Assembly: GCA_023128455.1 (NCBI GenBank)
Contig: JAGMDW010000069.1
Location: 1 to 10,243 of the forward strand
DNA: 10,243 bases
From: Desulfurellaceae bacterium
Lineage (GTDB): Bacteria > Campylobacterota_A > Desulfurellia > JAGGSF01
Direction: 5' to 3'
A model generated the notes under the pieces. It was given only the letters and a program-made list of their open reading frames with translations, had not been told where the DNA came from and made no database searches. A program made the translations under genes and the position numbers. How positions within the stretch are numbered: the first letter of the stretch is position 1; every line of letters begins with the position of its first letter. This document shows positions 7,186-10,243 of this stretch, in pieces.

Positions 7186-7984
7186 ATGCCTCATCACTCA
7201 TAACTCCCCTATAAACAGAATTTGTTTTTCCCTCCAGCATTACCTTTTCCATGCCTTGAAAATATACGGTAAGTTCTTCTCCCCCTCTTGTCTTCACTAA
7301 AACAGGGGTTTTCAACATACCTAAAGCACCTCCTATCAACACACTGGCTACAGAGCCCGTTCCGCAAGCCAGCGTTTCTCCTTCTACACCCCTTTCATAT
7401 GTTCTTATTATTATGGATTTTTCACCGATAATCTTCATAAAGTTCACATTTGTTCCTTGTTTAAACATCTTTGAATATCTGGTTTCCCTTCCTATCTTCA
7501 TTATATCTATATTTTCTACATTCTCTACAAGATAAACTACATGAGGGACACCAGTATTTATGAAGTAACCTTCTCTACCGTTTATATCTATTTTTTTAAA
7601 TGAGGATGGTTTGGTAAGTTCTACCTTTACTCTATTTTTATCAACAATCCAGGCATGAATGGGGCCAGCTTGCGTGCGAAAACACATCTTATCTTTAGCT
7701 ATCCCCTTTTCATAGGCAAAACGGGCGACACATCGGGAACCATTTCCGCACATTTCCACCTCACTGCCATCGTTGTTAAAGAATCTCCAGGCAAAATCTA
7801 ATGCATCATCATTTTCTACGAGTATTATGCCGTTTGCGCCAATAGACAATCTTCTTCTGCATATATTTACAATAAACTGTTTTAAACTTACATCAATTGT
7901 TTTTTCCACCATCTTTGAACGGTTATCAATGATGATGAAATCATTCCCACTACCATTCATCTTCCAGAATTCAATCTGTCTCAT
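7178..7984 (-). CDS. dapF: Diaminopimelate epimerase
   Basis: This cofactor-independent racemase interconverts LL- and meso-diaminopimelate, for both peptidoglycan and lysine. The 268-residue protein has the expected start (KMNGSGNDF, residues 8-16) and both catalytic cysteines: Cys79 in EMCGNGSRC and Cys207 in GETLACGTGS. The substrate motif FFNNDGSEVE (68-77) is present. One oddity is GANG at 49-52, where GADG or a similar sequence with aspartate is usual; this is not one of the catalytic residues. The ATG at 7984 lies 14 bases inside the end of lysA. A GAGGA sits about 11 bases upstream, so coupled translation is likely. An LL-DAP epimerase implies that the missing middle steps yield LL-DAP, by DapL or a succinylase/acetylase route. 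Confidence 0.96.
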   Translation of the reverse strand: MRQIEFWKMNGSGNDFIIIDNRSKMVEKTIDVSLKQFIVNICRRRLSIGANGIILVENDDALDFAWRFFNNDGSEVEMCGNGSRCVARFAYEKGIAKDKMCFRTQAGPIHAWIVDKNRVKVELTKPSSFKKIDINGREGYFINTGVPHVVYLVENVENIDIMKIGRETRYSKMFKQGTNVNFMKIIGEKSIIIRTYERGVEGETLACGTGSVASVLIGGALGMLKTPVLVKTRGGEELTVYFQGMEKVMLEGKTNSVYRGVMSDEAWR

Positions 7985-9215
7985 AAGCTGTCAAATCCTC
8001 TAATGATTCCCTTCTCCTTATAATTCTCCAGTTTTTCCCATTTACTAAAACCTCACACGCCTTTAAGCGGGCATTATAGTTGCTGGACATAGAGAAACCA
8101 TAAGCGCCGCAGGAAAACACAGCTAAATACTCCCCTTCCTCTACATCTTCTATAAAGCGTTCCTGAGCCAAGAAATCACATGATTCGCAGATAGGACCTA
8201 CAACATCCACTTTTTCTTTGTTTCTTTTTTTGGTGATCACAGGGAGTATTTCATGGTAGGCATTGTAAAGAGCAGGTCTTATAAGGTCATTCATTCCTCC
8301 ATTGGTGATAAGAAATTTTTTTGCTCCATTTTCTTTTTTATACAGGATTTTTACTACCAAGATAGCACTATTTCCTGCTAAAAATCTTCCCGGCTCAAAT
8401 ACCCATACAATTTCATCTTTTAAGGGGGAAAATGCACTTACTATCGCTTTTTTATATTCATTTAAGGGAGGAATCTTTTCATCTTTATATGTTATGCCCA
8501 ATCCCCCTCCTACATCTATATATCTTATGTTTATATCCTTTTCTTTCAATTTCAAAACAAGTTGGGCAATCTTTTCACTGCTTTCTCTTAAAGGGGATAG
8601 GTCTGTAAGTTGTGAGCCGATGTGAAAGTGAATGCCTGCCACATCTATACAACTTAGATTTTTTGCATGCTGGTAAATATTTAGTGCCTCATCATAGGAA
8701 ACGCCAAATTTATTTTTTTTCAAACCGGTAGAAATATAGGGATGCGTTTTGGGATCTATCTCGGGATTGACACGCACCGCGATTCGGGCTTTTTTCTTTT
8801 TGGAACAGGCAATTTTACTTATTTTGTTTAATTCACTTAAGGATTCTACATTGAACATGAGTATTTCTTTATCCAATGCATATTCAATTTCCCAGTCTTC
8901 TTTTCCTATCCCGGCGAAGACAATTTTAGAAGATGGGATATTTGCTTTTTTTGATATGTAAAGCTCTCCACCTGATACAATATCTGCACCACTTCCCAAA
9001 TTAGAAAATAGTTTTAATATGGATAAATTGTTATTTGCTTTTATCGCAAAGCAAACGATATGTTTTTCTGGAAATGTTTTGGAAAAGTCTAAAAACTGCT
9101 GCTTTAAATAAGTTTCAGAATAAATGAAGACTGGTGTTTTTATTTTTTCGGCAATCTCTCTAACCGCCACATCTTCACAAAAAAGCTCTTTATTCTTGTA
9201 ATGAAAGGCATCCAT
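7971..9215 (-). CDS. lysA: Diaminopimelate decarboxylase
   Basis: This fold-type III PLP enzyme decarboxylates meso-diaminopimelate to lysine, the last pathway step. The 414-residue protein has the PLP-binding Lys59 in CFAIKANNN, HFHIGSQ (196-202), the phosphate-binding GGGLG (236-240), EPGR (274-277) and the active-site motif GPICESCD (340-347) with Cys343. The last motif usually reads CESGD, so Cys346 replaces glycine. The N-terminus (FHYKNKELFCEDV) fits the family, supporting the ATG at 9215. It is the first gene of the minus-strand operon. No Shine-Dalgarno site precedes it. A consensus-like promoter 7 bases before the ATG's A predicts a transcript beginning at or next to the start codon. 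Confidence 0.97.
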   Translation of the reverse strand: MDAFHYKNKELFCEDVAVREIAEKIKTPVFIYSETYLKQQFLDFSKTFPEKHIVCFAIKANNNLSILKLFSNLGSGADIVSGGELYISKKANIPSSKIVFAGIGKEDWEIEYALDKEILMFNVESLSELNKISKIACSKKKKARIAVRVNPEIDPKTHPYISTGLKKNKFGVSYDEALNIYQHAKNLSCIDVAGIHFHIGSQLTDLSPLRESSEKIAQLVLKLKEKDINIRYIDVGGGLGITYKDEKIPPLNEYKKAIVSAFSPLKDEIVWVFEPGRFLAGNSAILVVKILYKKENGAKKFLITNGGMNDLIRPALYNAYHEILPVITKKRNKEKVDVVGPICESCDFLAQERFIEDVEEGEYLAVFSCGAYGFSMSSNYNARLKACEVLVNGKNWRIIRRRESLEDLTAYETD

Positions 9216-9221
9216 GTGAGA

Positions 9222-9250
9222 AATATAGAAGAGATAAGATTTTTTGTCAA
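9222..9250 (-). promoter_or_regulatory. Promoter of the lysA-dapF-dapA-dapB-purF-helicase operon
   Basis: On the minus strand, TTGACA (9250-9245, perfect -35) is followed after 17 bases by TATATT (9227-9222, 5 of 6 to the -10 consensus). It fills most of the 38-bp gap between marC and lysA. Placing +1 seven bases beyond the -10 puts it at 9215, the A of the lysA ATG, which implies a leaderless mRNA. There is no room for a lysine riboswitch. The call rests on consensus match and position only. Confidence 0.7.
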
Positions 9251-9253
9251 ACT

Positions 9254-9874
9254 TTATGATAATAGAAAGAATTCTTTTATTCCATCAATAACAAACTGCA
9301 CGGATATAACGGCTAAGATAAGTCCCATCAATCGGGTAAAGATATTTAGTCCTGTAGGTCCCAGGATGCGATGGATGGAGACAGCCTGTTTTAATATAAA
9401 GAATGCGAAGAATAGTGTAAGCATGATTGCAGCTATTGTTATATATGTATTATATTGTTGCGAACTACTTGTAAAAACAATGACAGTGGTAATGGCACCT
9501 GGACCAGCCAGCATCGGTATGCCTATAGGAACGATGCCCACCTCTTCTTGTTCAAGACCCTTTTCTTCTTCCTCTGGTGTTGTTTTCAGTCGTGTTCTCT
9601 TTGCCTGAAGCATCCCTAATGCAATGATGAATATGATTATTCCGCCTGCGATGCGGAAGGCAGGTATGGTTACACCAAAAAATTCCAATATGATATCACC
9701 TGCAAAGGCAAAAATTATTAAAACAAAAACAGCTGTTAAACAGGCAAGCCACACGGTATGTTTGATGCGTTTTTTAGAATAATTGTGAGTAAGTGCAATA
9801 AATAATGGTAAAAGACCGATAGGATCAACAATGATAAAAATAGCGACAAATATTCTTAAAAAATCTACAATCAT
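9254..9874 (-). CDS. MarC family (UPF0056) integral membrane protein
   Basis: This is a small inner-membrane protein of the MarC/YchE-like family, about 206 residues. Six hydrophobic segments can be seen at roughly 5-28, 41-63, 70-90, 116-138, 144-164 and 183-203 (numbered from the ATG at 9877). Family hallmarks are VDPIGLLPLF in the first segment and PIGIPMLAGPGAITT (117-131) at the fourth, a pattern that recurs as a half-family repeat. An acidic cytosolic-type loop (EEEEKGLEQEE) separates the halves. The molecular function is not established; the name comes from the mar locus, and a role in antibiotic resistance was not confirmed. Two adjacent ATGs (9877 and 9874) are possible starts. The second is chosen because the promoter spacing predicts transcription to begin there, and no Shine-Dalgarno site is visible. 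Confidence 0.9.
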   Translation of the reverse strand: MIVDFLRIFVAIFIIVDPIGLLPLFIALTHNYSKKRIKHTVWLACLTAVFVLIIFAFAGDIILEFFGVTIPAFRIAGGIIIFIIALGMLQAKRTRLKTTPEEEEKGLEQEEVGIVPIGIPMLAGPGAITTVIVFTSSSQQYNTYITIAAIMLTLFFAFFILKQAVSIHRILGPTGLNIFTRLMGLILAVISVQFVIDGIKEFFLLS

Positions 9875-9880
9875 CATTCA

Positions 9881-9910
9881 AATATGCCCTATATGGTGTT
9901 TTTATGTCAA
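9881..9910 (-). promoter_or_regulatory. Candidate promoter of marC
   Basis: On the minus strand TTGACA (9910-9905, perfect -35) is followed after 18 bases by CATATT (9886-9881, 4 of 6). The predicted +1 is 9874, the A of the second marC ATG. The -35 overlaps the outer end of the long palindrome at 9908-9941. The -10 match is only moderate. Confidence 0.5.
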
Positions 9911-9941
9911 GCAAAGTAAAACTTTTGTTTTACTTTGCTTG
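9908..9941. repeat. Perfect 15-bp-arm palindrome in the divergent spacer
   Basis: CAAGCAAAGTAAAAC at 9908-9922 and its exact reverse complement GTTTTACTTTGCTTG at 9927-9941 are separated by TTTT. It lies between the divergent marC and M29-type genes, and its left end overlaps the marC -35 box by 3 bases. It has no T-tract on either side and no gene ends nearby, so it is not a normal terminator. An operator or a mobile palindromic repeat is possible. Confidence 0.85.
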
Positions 9942-9965
9942 CAACTACCAAAGGCAAGATAGTTG
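9942..9965. repeat. Short inverted repeat beside the M29 gene promoter
   Basis: CAACTA (9942-9947) and TAGTTG (9960-9965) form 6-bp arms with a 12-base spacer. It begins right after the long palindrome, and its right arm overlaps the TTGACT -35 candidate by 3 bases. Arms this short may occur by chance, but the placement would suit a regulator site. Confidence 0.35.
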
Positions 9966-9991
9966 ACTTACTCAGGAATTTGTTTTAAAAA
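9963..9991 (+). promoter_or_regulatory. Candidate promoter of the rightward M29-type gene
   Basis: TTGACT (9963-9968, 5 of 6) is followed after 17 bases by TAAAAA (9986-9991, 4 of 6). The predicted +1 is 9998, the A of the ATG. In this A/T-run the -10 register is uncertain; TTTAAA at 9984-9989 with an upstream TGT is an alternative. Confidence 0.4.
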
Positions 9992-9997
9992 TAAAGC

Positions 9998-10243
9998 ATG
10001 AAAGCGATAGAAAATCTATTTACTATAAATCTAAACATAAAAAAAGACGAAAAAGTCCTCGTATTTACAGATACAATAAATGATGAGGAAAAACTATCTT
10101 CTAAGGAAAAAGAAAGAAGAGAAAGATTACCCCTGTTGGCTAAACAAATACAAATGGTAGGAGAAAAATACTGTCATATTTCTTTCTTCTCTTGTCCTGC
10201 TTTAATGTCTCATGGAAAAGAACCGCCAAAAGAATTGTGGGAA
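9998..10243 (+). CDS. Probable M29-type (aminopeptidase T-like) metallopeptidase, 5' part only
   Basis: An open frame of 82 codons begins with ATG at 9998 and runs off the window end without a stop. The protein starts MKAIENLFTINLNIKKDEKV, followed by LVFTDT at about 21-26. An arginine-rich helix (EKERRERLPLLAKQI) lies near 37-51, and SHGKEPPKELWE at about 71-82. This resembles the N-terminal region of the thermophilic M29/aminopeptidase T-like family, where a nucleotide-fold-like strand ending in FTD and a HG-EPP-LW motif recur. The metal ligands lie further downstream and are outside the window, so catalytic competence cannot be judged. No Shine-Dalgarno site precedes the ATG. It diverges from marC across a 120-bp spacer. 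The family call is from memory of these motifs and is moderately certain; that it is a real gene is more secure. Confidence 0.6.
   Translation, partial: MKAIENLFTINLNIKKDEKVLVFTDTINDEEKLSSKEKERRERLPLLAKQIQMVGEKYCHISFFSCPALMSHGKEPPKELWE

Noticed and set aside
7176..7187. dapA start at the outer ATG (7187)
   Set aside because: This ATG forms part of the GGAGGTGA site that serves the ATG at 7175, and the extra four residues do not resemble the family N-terminus.
9216..9253. Lysine riboswitch upstream of lysA
   Set aside because: The gap is only 38 bp and the predicted transcript begins at the start codon, leaving no room for an aptamer.
9201..9608. Plus-strand 135-codon frame opposite marC and the lysA start
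   Set aside because: It is antisense to the MarC family gene and crosses the lysA promoter; its translation shows no family features.
9908..9941. Long palindrome read as an intrinsic terminator
   Set aside because: Flanking genes diverge, no T-tract follows on either strand, and the stem is AT-rich.
1..10243. CRISPR array, insertion sequence, toxin-antitoxin or defence island
   Set aside because: No spaced direct repeats, transposase, integrase or defence-type genes are visible; nearly every base is in a recognised housekeeping gene.

Overview
The window is AT-rich (roughly 35-40% G+C by eye) and densely packed with housekeeping genes in a bacterial style. Genes overlap by 4 to 17 bases or sit a few bases apart, and Shine-Dalgarno sites precede several of them. 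The gene set is pyruvoyl-dependent arginine decarboxylase, four-cysteine iron-sulfur PurF, an XPD/DinG-type iron-sulfur helicase, the diaminopimelate/lysine pathway, and probably the start of an M29-type aminopeptidase. This fits an anaerobic or thermophilic bacterium from a deep or little-cultured lineage, but nothing here fixes the phylum.

Region 1 (1-1768, + strand) is a polyamine operon: speD, a pyruvoyl-dependent arginine decarboxylase (pdaD) and an agmatinase-type ureohydrolase (speB). Together they turn arginine into agmatine and then putrescine, and make decarboxylated S-adenosylmethionine as aminopropyl donor. The aminopropyltransferase (speE) is not in the window.

Region 2 (1755-9215, - strand) is a compact operon read in the order lysA, dapF, dapA, dapB, purF, then a DinG-like helicase. 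The first four genes cover the first two steps and the last two steps of the DAP/lysine pathway. purF starts purine synthesis. The last gene fuses a RadC-like JAB/JAMM domain with intact metal-binding residues to a complete iron-sulfur helicase. A good sigma70-type promoter lies in the 38-bp gap upstream of lysA. The end of speB and the end of the helicase gene overlap tail to tail by 14 bp.

Region 3 (9254-10243) holds a MarC-family membrane protein on the - strand and, diverging from it, the 5' part of a probable M29-type aminopeptidase that runs off the window. The ~120-bp divergent spacer contains a perfect 15-bp-arm palindrome and two candidate promoters.

The observations most worth following up are the JAB-DinG fusion, a repeated promoter geometry that predicts leaderless mRNAs for three genes (lysA, marC, the M29 gene) while several other genes carry Shine-Dalgarno sites, and the palindrome in the divergent spacer. 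I found no CRISPR array, transposon, rRNA or tRNA gene, or other clear mobile or defence system.
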